NCBI RefSeq assembly: GCF_022807975.1 | Contig: NZ_CP094358.1 | Location: 2,604,001 to 2,668,000, forward strand | Direction: 5' to 3' | Source of the DNA: Abyssalbus ytuae | Lineage (GTDB): Bacteria > Bacteroidota > Bacteroidia > Flavobacteriales > Flavobacteriaceae | DNA: 64,000 nucleotides | Part shown: positions 32,943 to 39,987 of the stretch, piece after piece | Layout: each line of letters starts with the position of its first letter | Position numbering within the stretch: position 1 is the stretch's first letter | Translations under genes and position numbers: made by a program | The notes under the pieces: generated by a model | Database searches by the model: none | The model's input: the letters and a program-made list of their open reading frames with translations, nothing else | Told to the model about the DNA's origin: nothing

Positions 32943-33482
32943 ATGACTGACCAGGCCATCACGTTAGATAAAAAAATATCTAGGGAAGTCAACCGAAGAG
33001 TTAAAGGAGGGGAAGAATTGGTGGATGTTTTAGAAACGTATTTACCAAGTGGCACCATTGTCAGAGGTGCTATGGAAATTGAAGAAGGAAATTATGTTTA
33101 CGGGAGCTTTTTAGTTTTCTTCAGTGCTATAGATTTTGCTTCCGGTGGTGGAAAAGGATCCTCCGGTAAAAGTAGTAGTAAAATATTATTTTCTTCATTT
33201 AAGCAGCTTCAGAAAAAGTTTAAGCATGCTGCTGATTTTGGAATATCAGGTAATTTTAATCCCAGTAATATAATCAAATACAGGTTAGCAATTAATCAGC
33301 ATATTAATAGTGCAGGAACTAGAGTTATTGAGGGAACTTACAGGGGAGAAAAAGTTTTACATTATGTAAACCCAAGTACTGGTTTAAACGTAATTTCCAA
33401 AAAAAATGGTGAATTTTTAAGTGGTTGGAAACTTGGAGCCGAACAATTGAATCATGTATTATCGCATGGAGGTTTAAACTAA
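32943..33482 (+). CDS. Colicin D-like tRNase domain, detached from cassette 3
   Basis: 179 residues. The C-terminal ~95 residues match the colicin D catalytic domain: KQLQKKFKHAADFGI (catalytic Lys-x-Lys-His block), INQHI, IEGTYRGEKVLHYVNPSTGL and SGWKLGAEQLNHVL (the Ser/Trp near the active site). Colicin D cleaves the anticodon loop of tRNA-Arg. The frame can be read upstream as LADNGMTDQAITL beyond the listed ATG, showing the domain was once fused to the RHS core and is now out of frame. Whether it is expressed is unclear. The following small gene is its likely immunity gene. Confidence 0.8.
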   Translation: MTDQAITLDKKISREVNRRVKGGEELVDVLETYLPSGTIVRGAMEIEEGNYVYGSFLVFFSAIDFASGGGKGSSGKSSSKILFSSFKQLQKKFKHAADFGISGNFNPSNIIKYRLAINQHINSAGTRVIEGTYRGEKVLHYVNPSTGLNVISKKNGEFLSGWKLGAEQLNHVLSHGGLN

Positions 33483-33494
33483 AAAATATAAATA

Positions 33495-33752
33495 ATGATT
33501 TCTCAAAAAAGTTTTGATAAAATATTAATAAACTTAAAGAATAGCGAAGCTTTAGTGTTATTTGAATTAATTACAAATTTGAATGAAAATGATCAATTAT
33601 TATCAGAAATAGATGAATCTAGCCAAAGAGTTATGTTTGATCTTGAAAGTGTTTTAGAAAGCATTCTAACTGAACCTTTTCGAGATAATTACAAAATACT
33701 TTTAGATAATGCTAAAAAAGAGATTCTTAACCCCGATAGCGCGGATTTATAA
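33495..33752 (+). CDS. Colicin D-type immunity protein candidate
   Basis: 85 residues, acidic and predicted all-helical (SFDKILINLKNSEALVLFEL, then SQRVMFDLESVLESIL), close to the 87 residues of colicin D immunity protein. It starts 12 nt behind the toxin. Its last seven codons lie in the palindromic fragment at 33727-33770, so the original C-terminus may have been replaced. Immunity by position and size. Confidence 0.65.
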   Translation: MISQKSFDKILINLKNSEALVLFELITNLNENDQLLSEIDESSQRVMFDLESVLESILTEPFRDNYKILLDNAKKEILNPDSADL

Positions 33753-33770
33753 TCCGTGCTCTACCAACTC
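33727..33770 (-). repeat. Palindromic or tRNA-like fragment
   Basis: CGGATTTATAATCCG (33742-33756) is a palindrome. On the minus strand the segment reads AGTTGGTAGAGCACGGATTA, which resembles a tRNA D-arm running into an anticodon arm, then AATCCGCGCTATCGGGGTT. It lacks an acceptor stem, so it is not a functional tRNA. Confidence 0.35.
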
Positions 33771-33793
33771 ACAGTAACTATGCTGCTGCGGAA
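33771..33793 (+). repeat. Cassette-boundary palindrome, cassette 4 (degenerate)
   Basis: ACAGTAACTATGCTGCTGCG followed by GAA; only the right arm and centre of the palindrome are well preserved, and the left arm has been replaced by the fragment at 33727-33770. The GCTAAGTC/GACTTAGC palindrome of cassette 1 also recurs (about 33822-33841). Confidence 0.55.
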
Positions 33794-33876
33794 GAATAAA
33801 AACAAAGAAGCCACCCGCTCTGCTAAGTCTCCCGACTTAGCGAAAAAATAAGTAAAAAAACCATAATTACAGCACA

Positions 33877-34209
33877 TTGCTTTTTAACGGCCAGCCCTTC
33901 CGGTCATTACAGATAAAATACTGTGCAGGCACAGGTATTTTTTCTGTACTTCCCTATCCAAGTAAAAAAGCAATAAGCTGTAAGCTTCCTACTCATAATA
34001 AAACAGGAAATACTATCTACGGCTTTAAAAACGGTGCCAACACCGTCAACGAATACCGATAAGACGACAACGGCAACATGATATCCGGCCAATAAAGGGA
34101 TAACCGACATTTCTTAAAACTATTTAAACTCTCCGGTAAAAGTAAGCTTTGGCAGTAACCGGTTTATTAAGTACTTTTATGATACTTCAGGAACCAAACT
34201 AAAAAATAG
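33877..34209 (+). pseudogene. Broken 5' part of RHS cassette 4
   Basis: The shared leader and the start of the core are present (NKTGNTIYGFKNGANTVNEY) but end in TAA at 34060-34062, with further lesions before the open part begins at 34210. The sequence from 34140 (TAAGCTTTGGCAGTAACCGG) is almost the same as in cassette 5, so the two cassettes share a recent ancestor. Confidence 0.65.
33909..33947 (+). repeat. Cassette leader hairpin, cassette 4
   Basis: ACAGATAAAATACTGTGC / GCACAGGTATTTTTTCTGT inverted repeat, as in cassettes 1, 2 and 5. Confidence 0.65.
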
Positions 34210-35424
34210 GTGACAGATGGAAGTTTTGTGATATATACCGACTATACCGGCAATTATATTTACGAAAATGGTTCTTTGAAAATGTTTTTTCATCCGGAAG
34301 GGTATTTTGATGTAACGGACACTCCCCCGTCAGGGGAGCTGGAGGGGGTGTATGTATACCAATACAAAGATCACTTAGGAAACATACGATTATCCTACTC
34401 AGATTCTGATGGCAGCGGTGTCATCTCTGCGAATGCAGAGATTATAGAGGAAAATAATTATTATCCATTCGGACTTGAACATAAAGGATACAATAATGTG
34501 GTGAACGGTGCCGAATACCCTTATAGTTACAACGGTAAAGAAAAGCAGGAAGAGTTAGGGTTAAATTGGTTGGATTACGGAGCAAGAAATTACGATGCGG
34601 CATTGGGTCGTTGGATGAATATTGATAATCTCGCTGAACAGTATAAAACTTTTTCACCTTATCATTATGCAGGAAATAACCCTGTGTTGAACTATGATGT
34701 CGATGGAAATGAATTTACCGAAGCAGCTTGGAAATGGGTTAATAAATTGATTGCGGATATTAATAGTAGACAAGAGCGAAACAATGAAAAGATTGCCGAC
34801 AAACAAGCGCAATTAAAAGAAGATGGTTTGTCCAAAGGAAAAATAAGGAGACTCAACAATCAAATAAGCAGACTTCAAGATAATAATACAGACCTTGAAA
34901 ACGTACGAGGAGAGATTGCTACTTTGGCAGCTTCCGACCAAGTGGATAACGTTGTAGAAGATAGTGGCGGAACGGAAAGGGATATGTTAGGAAATAGTTC
35001 AACAACTAATCAAACCAGTTTTAATTTTAGTAATGGGAATGTAGATATTACTATATCAAGTGGAACAGATTTAGGCTTATTCTCTCACGAATTAAAACAC
35101 GCTTATCAATTTGAAATTGGAGAAATAAGTTTTGGGCCTAAAAGACCTGATTTCTTATTCGGTATTGATAAACAAGATGAATTGGAGGGCTACCAAAGAG
35201 GAGCTTTATTTGGTGGAAAAAACATTACGTCTACTCGGGATTTAGGAGATAGTTATGATATTTTACCCAATGGACCATATAACTCTAATAATGTAAAATG
35301 GATTAGACAGGCTTTGAATTATTCAACTGCTGAAGAACAGCAGAAAAGATTAAAACAAGTTGCTACTTCCTTTAGGCACGCATTTAGAGTAAATGGAAAA
35401 ACTTATTATAAAAAGAAAGAATAG
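34210..35424 (+). CDS. RHS cassette 4 with metallopeptidase tip
   Basis: 404 residues in an open frame starting GTG/ATG behind the broken 5' part, so it is a truncated RHS product. The core ends ARNYDAALGRWMNIDNLAEQ / VLNYDVDGNEF. A coiled coil follows (about 175-225). The tip has LGLFSHELKHAYQFEIG (H-E-x-x-H, about 292-296) and a possible third ligand in KQDELEGYQRGALFGG, the arrangement of M91/NleD-like zincin toxins. Protease activity in target cells is inferred from the motif. A lipoprotein gene 1 nt downstream is the candidate immunity factor. Confidence 0.72.
   Translation: MTDGSFVIYTDYTGNYIYENGSLKMFFHPEGYFDVTDTPPSGELEGVYVYQYKDHLGNIRLSYSDSDGSGVISANAEIIEENNYYPFGLEHKGYNNVVNGAEYPYSYNGKEKQEELGLNWLDYGARNYDAALGRWMNIDNLAEQYKTFSPYHYAGNNPVLNYDVDGNEFTEAAWKWVNKLIADINSRQERNNEKIADKQAQLKEDGLSKGKIRRLNNQISRLQDNNTDLENVRGEIATLAASDQVDNVVEDSGGTERDMLGNSSTTNQTSFNFSNGNVDITISSGTDLGLFSHELKHAYQFEIGEISFGPKRPDFLFGIDKQDELEGYQRGALFGGKNITSTRDLGDSYDILPNGPYNSNNVKWIRQALNYSTAEEQQKRLKQVATSFRHAFRVNGKTYYKKKE
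34320..34349 (+). repeat. In-frame REP-like palindrome, cassette 4
   Basis: CACTCCCCCGTCAGGGGAGC plus TGGAGGGGGT; the stem has one G to A change relative to the main gene, shared with cassette 5. Confidence 0.65.
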
Positions 35425-35425
35425 G

Positions 35426-35845
35426 ATGAAACCAAAAATAATTGTTTTACTAATGATGTGCTTTATATTACTGGGTTGCGGAAGCATTAAGCCTGGTGTT
35501 TATAAAACTATTTGTGAATTATATCATAGTCCAGCCCTTATTTTAATACTAAACAATGATGGAACTTTTCAATATATTAAGCCTTACGTTGATGAGAAAA
35601 TAGTTGGTAAATGGGAAAAAAGCAATGATATTTTGATACTGGAAGCAGACTATTTTAAATTGCAAGAGGAAGGTAACGTGGAGCCTTTATACAAATTTAC
35701 AGAGTCAAAAGGCAATGATACGTACAAAATTAAAGGGAATAAACTATTGGTATATTCTTTGGATGACGGGTACAGTAGTAAGTGTCATCTAGTGCGTATT
35801 AGTGATGATACAGAAAAGTTCAAAGATTATAAATTGCCAAAATAA
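35426..35845 (+). CDS. Lipoprotein, candidate immunity factor of cassette 4
   Basis: The ATG at 35426 gives 139 residues with a lipoprotein signal (MKPKIIVLLMMCFILLGC, Cys at 18); a start further upstream would lie inside the toxin gene. The body is a small beta-rich domain (LILILNNDGTFQYIKPY, IVGKWEKSNDILILEADYFK) of the lipocalin-like type. Being periplasmic or surface anchored, it could block an incoming protease in the periplasm. Position directly behind the HELKH toxin supports immunity. Confidence 0.68.
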   Translation: MKPKIIVLLMMCFILLGCGSIKPGVYKTICELYHSPALILILNNDGTFQYIKPYVDEKIVGKWEKSNDILILEADYFKLQEEGNVEPLYKFTESKGNDTYKIKGNKLLVYSLDDGYSSKCHLVRISDDTEKFKDYKLPK

Positions 35846-35861
35846 GAGTATGAATTTTATT

Positions 35862-35887
35862 AAACCGCCCAAGTGGCGGTTTTTTTA
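35862..35887 (+). terminator. Terminator behind cassette 4
   Basis: AACCGCC (35863-35869) / GGCGGTT (35875-35881) with a 5-nt loop and a T run after the stem. Confidence 0.85.
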
Positions 35888-35977
35888 TGCGTAGGTATTA
35901 CGAGCTTTGGCATCACGAATTAACGCATTAATCGTAGTAAAGATATGCTCTCTATCTTCATTGTTCAGCTTTTGTAA
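35885..35977 (-). pseudogene. C-terminal remnant of an XRE regulator
   Basis: Read leftward from 35977, the frame gives LQKLNNEDREHIFTTINALI then RDAKARNTYA and TAA at 35887-35885. This is the helical tail typical of flavobacterial XRE regulators and similar in layout to the tail of the intact regulator at 29561-29893. The HTH part is gone; the boundary palindrome of cassette 5 begins where the homology ends, so the insertion or recombination that created cassette 5 removed it. Confidence 0.6.
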
Positions 35978-35982
35978 ACCCG

Positions 35983-36009
35983 CTCCGCAGTAGTTGCACT
36001 GCTGCGGAA
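35983..36009 (+). repeat. Cassette-boundary palindrome, cassette 5
   Basis: CCGCAGTAGTTGCACTGCTGCGG is at 35985-36007. This copy and the one at 37849 are the cleanest. Confidence 0.7.
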
Positions 36010-36071
36010 AAATAAGTAAAAAGCTACAACTACAGCACATTGCTTTTTAACATCCAGCCCTTCCGGTCACT

Positions 36072-36110
36072 ACAGATAAAATACTGTGCCTGCACAGGTA
36101 TTTTTTCTGT
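36072..36110 (+). repeat. Cassette leader hairpin, cassette 5
   Basis: ACAGATAAAATACTGTGC / GCACAGGTATTTTTTCTGT inverted repeat. Confidence 0.65.
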
Positions 36111-37537
36111 GCTTCCCTATCCAAAGTAAAAAAGCAAAAAGCTGTAAGCTTCCTACTCATAATAAAACAGGAAATACTATCTACGGCTTTAAAGACGGTA
36201 CCAACACCACCAACGAATACCAATACGACGACAACATGATATCCGATGCCAATAAAGGGATAACCTCTATTACTTATAACCAATTAAACCTTCTGGTAAA
36301 AGTAAGCTTTGGCAGTAACCGGTTTATTAAGTACTTTTATGATACTTCAGGAACCAAACTAAAAAAATAGGTGACAGATGGAAGTTCTGTAATATATATC
36401 GGCTATACCGGCAATTATATTTACGAAAATGGTTCTTTGAAAATGTTTTTTCATCCGGAAGGGTATTTTGATGTAACGGACACTCCCCCGTCAGGGGAGC
36501 TGGAGGGGGTGTATGTATACCAATACAAAGACCATTTAGGAAACATACGATTATCCTACTCAGATTCTGATGGCAACGGTATCATCTCTGCGCAGACAGA
36601 GATCGTAGAAGAGAATAATTATTACCCCTTTGGATTAACTCATCAGGGTTATAATAATAGTGTATCTTCTTTAGGAAATGCAGTAGCTAAAAAATATATG
36701 TTTGGCGGGAAAGAATACCAGGATAAGAATATTGGTGGAAACCAATTAAACTGGTATGATGTCTCAGCACGAAACTATGACCCAGCCTTGGGGAGATGGA
36801 TGAACCTTGACCCACTAGCCGAACAAATGCGTAGGTACTCGCCTTATAATTATGCTTTTGATAACCCTATTTATTTTATTGATCCCGATGGAATGTTATC
36901 TAAATCATTTCTAGATGAGTTATGGAAAAAATCGGATAATGAAACTACTTGGACTAATAACAATGATGGTACATTTTCAGGAAGTAATGGAAAAACAGCA
37001 TCAACTGGAGAAAACGGTAATGAAAATGGTGAACCACCTAGTAATCCAGCAGAATTTTTCAATTATTTTCTTTCTTTATTTGGATTAAGTGATTACAATC
37101 TTATAGATAAAATTAAGGCTGAACAAAACGGGGAGCATTACATGAGTACTGTATCCCTTAACCCTCAGGGAGAAGTAAAAGAATGGGTTATTAATAATAG
37201 AGAACAACTATTAAACATTGCCCAAATTTCTCAAGACGTGGGTGATGCAACTGCAGTTGTAGGTTATGTTTTAACTATAAGTGTTGTTGGAGCTGAAGTT
37301 GGAGTACCACTAAATGGAATCTCAACTGCAGGAAGTGCATTAGAAATTACTGTAAACCTTGCAACTTCTGACCTTCAAAGTGCAGCTAATGAGGCTGGAT
37401 GGGTCGTTGCTGGAGAATTGGTTGATATGGCTTTAAGGAAAGTTCCTGACGGTTCAGCATTGGGAAGTCAAATATTAAAACAGAATGGAGCTGTTAAAGT
37501 GATTTTAACTGAAAGAGTTATTGAGGCAAAACAGTAA
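36086..37537 (+). pseudogene. RHS cassette 5 with hydrophobic tip, interrupted by a stop
   Basis: Leader and core start (NKTGNTIYGFKDGTNTTNEY) run to an in-frame TAG at 36368-36370, after a run of seven As; the frame then continues without interruption from a GTG at 36371 to 37537 (388 residues). The core ends ARNYDPALGRWMNLDPLAEQ and YFIDPDGMLSKSF. The tip (about residues 185-388 of the second part) includes a hydrophobic stretch (ATAVVGYVLTISVVGAEVGV) and ends in VILTERVIEAKQ; its family is unknown. A membrane-acting toxin is possible because the next gene encodes a two-helix membrane protein. Confidence 0.7.
36481..36510 (+). repeat. In-frame REP-like palindrome, cassette 5
   Basis: CACTCCCCCGTCAGGGGAGC plus TGGAGGGGGT, identical to the one in cassette 4. 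Confidence 0.65.
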
Positions 37538-37557
37538 TTAATAAAAATGTAGTTAAT

Positions 37558-37758
37558 ATGATAGAAAATAATAAACTCCCTTTTGGACTTCTATTAATTG
37601 TAGTAGGTACAATATATTTGTTCTTTTTATTTAAAAGACGGAATTTTAGAGAAGGAAATACTTGGGATAAATCAATGTTTATAAGAGGGATTATAGGAGG
37701 AATATTTTTAATAATAATAGGAATAGTAGCAATCTTAATGTATTTTGGTATATGGTGA
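37558..37758 (+). CDS. Small membrane protein, candidate immunity factor of cassette 5
   Basis: 66 residues: one helix at about 8-26 (FGLLLIVVGTIYLFFLF), a basic loop with KRRNFREGNTWDKS, and a second helix at about 43-64. It starts 20 nt after the cassette 5 stop. Small two-helix membrane proteins are frequent immunity factors for pore-forming or membrane-targeting toxins. Function inferred from position and topology. Confidence 0.6.
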   Translation: MIENNKLPFGLLLIVVGTIYLFFLFKRRNFREGNTWDKSMFIRGIIGGIFLIIIGIVAILMYFGIW

Positions 37759-37846
37759 AAAAAACCGTTGGTGGGCCAATACATTCGCGTTCCTATACAC
37801 TTAAAGACCTAACCGGAAAATAAATTTACAGAGTTCCCTTGCCCCG

Positions 37847-38040
37847 CTCCGCAGTAGTTGCACTGCTGCGGAAGAATAAAAGCAAAGAAGCCACAACCAT
37901 CAACGTTTGTGCAAAACATAAAAAGAGACAAGGTCAAAACCTTAAAAAGTTGGTTTTTTTACAATGTTTCCCGTTTTCCCATCCACTACAGAAAAAATAC
38001 TGTACAGCCTTTTAGGGTTAAGAAAAAGATTTGTATAATT
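37847..38040 (+). repeat. Terminal cassette remnant
   Basis: Begins with a full boundary palindrome (CCGCAG 37849-37854, CTGCGG 37866-37871) and the GAAGAATAAAAGCAAAGAAG tail. Further on, a partial leader hairpin remains (CTACAGAAAAAATACTGTAC, about 37986-38005). No RHS core or toxin is left. It marks the right end of the cassette array. Confidence 0.6.
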
Positions 38041-38090
38041 ATATCAGGATTTATTCAGTAACCTGTATAGTTATTTTAGGACGAGTCACC

Positions 38091-38176
38091 TTCACCTTTC
38101 CTTCACCTTTCCTTCATAGATACTCCATAGATACTTCATATATACTTCATATATAGTTCACCTTAGTTCACCATAG
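38091..38176 (+). repeat. 11-bp degenerate tandem repeat
   Basis: Successive units TTCACCTTTCC (x2), TTCATAGATAC, TCCATAGATAC, TTCATATATAC, TTCATATATAG, then two 10-bp units TTCACCTTAG and TTCACCATAG. Every unit begins TTCA or TCCA, about one helical turn apart. No gene overlaps it. Confidence 0.75.
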
Positions 38177-38623
38177 TTAACCTTTTGCTATCCCATTCAT
38201 CCATTTTCTATGAATCTATCTTGGCAGGAAATAAAATTTAAAATAAAGAGATCATCCCCCTGCGTTAAATTTATTTCTCTTTATAAAAGCCAATAGATTC
38301 CCTTCAGGAGAGGGGAAAGATTTGCAAGGCAAATCAGGGGTGTATAAAGCTGCTAAAAAGAAAAAGATACCCCTTCTATCCACATAGAAAAACAATCTCA
38401 ATACATCGAAGCTCAAGCTCAACATTTCGAAGCTAATTCTATCCGTTTCGAAACCATTCGGTGCCTGTAGAAAAAAGTAACCGGTAAAAAGTAAAGTTCA
38501 AGAAAGAATAGTTAAACACGTTGTTTTTAATATGCTGACAAAATTTCATGCATATCCATAAGGTAAAATTTGGAAAGATTTTTGATTGTAATGTTGTAAA
38601 TTTATTAATCAAAAAAAGAAAAA
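38177..38623. other. Non-coding DNA between the RHS array and the peptidase gene
   Basis: No gene. Contains a REP-like palindrome GATTTGC/GCAAATC near 38320-38336 within a CCCTTCAGGAGAGGGG context, and CGAAGCT repeats at about 38407-38452 (ATCGAAGCTC, TTCGAAGCTA, TTTCGAAACC). The promoter of the peptidase gene should lie in the last ~60 nt but is not clear. Confidence 0.4.
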
Positions 38624-39316
38624 ATGTCAGGATATTATATATTAGTCGGGTTAATAGCTTTGTTTAGCTGGATAGTAAGCTCCAGGTTAAAAAGCAAGTT
38701 TAAACATTATTCCAAAGTTCATTTAAGAAACGGAATGAGTGGGGCGGAGATAGCCAAAAAAATGCTTCAGGATAACGGTATATACGATGTAAAGGTAATC
38801 TCAACACCCGGTATGCTAACAGACCATTATAACCCTAAAAATAAAACCGTAAATTTAAGTGAAGGAGTGTATAACCAGCGAAACGCAGCAGCAGCAGCGG
38901 TAGCATCACACGAGTGCGGCCATGCAGTGCAACATGCTAAAGGGTATCAATGGTTGCAAATGCGATCTAAACTGGTACCTGTGGTAAGTGTTGCCTCAGG
39001 ATTATCACAGTGGGTTATTTTTGGCGGAATCGCTTTACTTGCTACCGGGGCTGCATTAGGGCAAACCGTATTGCTTATAGGATTAATATTATTCGGAATG
39101 GGAACCCTTTTCAGTTTTATAACACTTCCGGTAGAATTTGATGCCAGTAACAGGGCATTAGCATGGTTGAAAGCAAAAAACATGGTAACTCCCGAAGAGT
39201 ACAAGGGAGCGGAAGATTCCCTTAAATGGGCAGCCCGGACTTATGTAGTGGCAGCATTAGGATCATTAGCCACTTTAGTTTATTTTGCAATGAGCTTTTT
39301 AGGCGGCAGGGATTAA
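38624..39316 (+). CDS. YugP-family zinc metallopeptidase
   Basis: 230 residues. N-terminal helix, then the catalytic HECGHAVQHA (H-E-x-x-H, about residues 93-102) in VASHECGHAVQHAKGYQWL, and three further transmembrane helices. The third zinc ligand is probably the Glu/Asp in LPVEFDASNRAL. This is the neutral zinc membrane peptidase family typified by B. subtilis YugP; substrate unknown. A bidirectional terminator separates it from the convergent Lrp/AsnC gene. Confidence 0.9.
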   Translation: MSGYYILVGLIALFSWIVSSRLKSKFKHYSKVHLRNGMSGAEIAKKMLQDNGIYDVKVISTPGMLTDHYNPKNKTVNLSEGVYNQRNAAAAAVASHECGHAVQHAKGYQWLQMRSKLVPVVSVASGLSQWVIFGGIALLATGAALGQTVLLIGLILFGMGTLFSFITLPVEFDASNRALAWLKAKNMVTPEEYKGAEDSLKWAARTYVVAALGSLATLVYFAMSFLGGRD

Positions 39317-39336
39317 TAAACGATCATTATAAATAT

Positions 39337-39364
39337 AAAAAAGCGCTCAAAGGCGCTTTTTTTA
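39337..39364. terminator. Bidirectional terminator between the peptidase and Lrp/AsnC genes
   Basis: AAGCGC (39341-39346) / GCGCTT (39353-39358) flanked by an A run on the left and a T run on the right, serving both converging genes. Confidence 0.85.
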
Positions 39365-39832
39365 TATTCCTATTTGCCGGTCAATTTGCTGATCCAGGGA
39401 AATAAAGGTTTCCGTTCGCGATACCCCTTCAATAGTTTGTATTTTATGATTAAGTACACTCATTAAATGCTCATTGTCACGGCATAAAATTTTAATTAAT
39501 ATAGACCAGTTTCCCGTAGTGAAATGGCATTCAATTACCTCCGGAATTTCCTTAAGTTGCTTTACTGCTTCAGGATTTCTCATTGCTTTGTCCAGGTATA
39601 TTCCAATAAAAGCCATAGTGGTATACCCCAGTACCTTGGGGTTAATAATAAATTTGGAACCCGAAATTAAGCCCGACGATTCCAGTTTTCTTAACCGTTG
39701 GTGTATTGCAGCACCCGAAATGCCAATTTTTCTGGCTATTTCGAGAATAGGTTTTCGTGCATCTTCCATTAAGTAGCGTAGAATTTCTTTATCTATGCCG
39801 TCTATTTCTACTTTATTATTGCTTAATTTCAT
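39362..39832 (-). CDS. Lrp/AsnC family transcriptional regulator
   Basis: 156 residues. The N-terminal winged HTH (IDGIDKEILRYLMEDARKPI, then GISGAAIHQRLRKLESSGLI, about 10-60) and the C-terminal RAM ligand-binding beta-alpha-beta domain (about 68-150, with EVIECHFTTGNWSILIKILC) are complete. Such regulators respond to amino acids. The nearest biosynthetic gene is not adjacent, so the target is unknown. The gene overlaps the shared terminator. Confidence 0.95.
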   Translation of the reverse strand: MKLSNNKVEIDGIDKEILRYLMEDARKPILEIARKIGISGAAIHQRLRKLESSGLISGSKFIINPKVLGYTTMAFIGIYLDKAMRNPEAVKQLKEIPEVIECHFTTGNWSILIKILCRDNEHLMSVLNHKIQTIEGVSRTETFISLDQQIDRQIGI

Positions 39833-39950
39833 AATTAACTTTCAATTTCAACATAAATTAAATAAATAATTTGTTTTCTTTAACCTGAAAGAAGGGTTTT
39901 AGATGCTTTTTGTCATATTTAAAATTTTAGCTTCTATAATTATGTTTTTG

Positions 39951-39958
39951 TAATTTTG
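39951..39958 (+). promoter_or_regulatory. Bacteroidota -7 element before the DUF423 gene
   Basis: TAATTTTG matches TAnnTTTG, 30 nt before the start at 39988. Confidence 0.4.
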
Positions 39959-39987
39959 ATACCCTTATTTTTTATAAAAAACAATTG

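Noticed and set aside
33727-33770. Functional tRNA gene
   Set aside because: No acceptor stem, no complete T-arm, and the anticodon loop would read AUA; at best a fragment.
26919-37873. CRISPR-like array in the repeated cassette heads
   Set aside because: The repeats are 1.8-4 kb apart, with genes between them and no short regular spacers; no cas genes are present.
26919-37873. Classical integron with attC sites
   Set aside because: No integron integrase and no attC core sites; cassettes contain partial RHS genes that need recombination into a host gene. Only the loose analogy is kept as a finding.
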